This document shows, one piece after another, positions 16,102 to 16,122 of a stretch of DNA of 16,122 bases. The position numbers were made by a program, and so were the translations under genes. The notes beneath the pieces are model-generated. The model had not been told where the DNA came from. It did no database searches and saw only the letters and a program-made list of their open reading frames with translations. This DNA comes from Chrysochromulina parva (Eukaryota > Haptophyta > Prymnesiales > Chrysochromulinaceae): the NCBI GenBank assembly GCA_002887195.1, contig PJAB01001236.1:1-16122 (forward strand), written 5' to 3'. Position 1 is the stretch's first letter, and the number at the start of each line of letters is the position of its first letter.

Positions 16102-16122
16102 TGGCGAGGGCGAGGGCGGCGG
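14845..16122 (-). CDS. Ser-Pro-rich type I membrane surface protein, 5' end outside window
   Basis: The frame is open from the right edge (no ATG before it) to the stop at 14845-14847, so at least 420 residues are seen and the N-terminus, with any signal peptide, is missing. In order: a long SPPPPSP-type hydroxyproline-glycoprotein-like tract (right edge to about 15650); a β/α-looking domain (about 15630-15305) with an RRKLQGS segment in the middle; Pro linker; a Cys-rich module with six Cys (15261-15142; CLETC, DGICDDGGPG, ACPHGTDCADCG); a second Pro linker; a single membrane helix (about 15070-14985); and a tail of about 50 residues ending TVASI. The order points to an extracellular rod and head anchored in the plasma membrane, perhaps in cell covering or adhesion. 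The Cys-rich pattern recurs in algal extracellular proteins as far as I know. The middle domain may be SEA-like, with low confidence. Confidence 0.82.
15644..16122. repeat. Gly/Pro-codon low-complexity tract (GGCGGCGAG-type)
   Basis: Nearly 480 bases of ggcggcggcgagggc-type repeats on the plus strand, coding SPPP repeats on the minus strand. Units of 3, 6, 9 and 12 bp are mixed, typical of slippage-prone hydroxyproline-rich coding DNA. The tract runs off the window, so assembly here may be collapsed or expanded. Confidence 0.85.

Overview
This window looks like nuclear DNA from a GC-rich single-celled eukaryote, most likely an alga. A haptophyte-like lineage is my best guess, but no marker gene settles it. 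The reasons are: spliceosomal GT-AG introns, very long Pro/Ala/Ser-rich low-complexity proteins, a Ser-Pro-rich surface protein with an algal-type Cys-rich module, and eukaryote-only families (SLC35-type transporter, HSPBAP1-type JmjC protein, Dpy-30/EF-hand protein, tandem CCCH zinc fingers). No bacterial operon, rRNA, tRNA, CRISPR array or intact transposon is visible.

Layout. Gene 1 (272-4480, minus) encodes about 1402 residues: a short N-terminal module, a long Pro/Ala low-complexity part, an SGNH-hydrolase-like domain lacking its Ser nucleophile, a CCHC knuckle and three C-terminal CCCH fingers. A 974-bp spacer with a diverged tandem duplication and microsatellites follows. Gene 2 (5455-7341, minus) encodes 628 mostly disordered residues and ends in the same 50-residue module that opens gene 1. 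An 837-bp spacer leads to gene 3 (8179-9165, minus), a ten-helix SLC35E3-like transporter whose start codon lies in a perfect hairpin. After a 944-bp, partly AT-richer spacer comes gene 4 (10110-12579, minus), with four exons rebuilt here into a 628-residue protein carrying a Dpy-30 motif, two EF-hands and a HAD-like region. A 324-bp divergent promoter region separates it from gene 5 (12904-14643, plus), a JmjC oxygenase of the HSPBAP1 type. Gene 6 (14845 to the right edge, minus, 5' end outside the window) is a Ser-Pro-rich type I membrane protein converging on gene 5.

Working together. Nothing shows a pathway joining all six genes. The best candidate for an undescribed connection is genes 1 and 2, adjacent, co-oriented and sharing an ungapped module (20 of 50 identical) at opposite protein ends. 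With the CCHC and CCCH fingers of gene 1, this suggests an RNA-binding protein and a disordered partner or relative. Genes 4 and 5 share an intergenic region and could be co-regulated. These links are inference.
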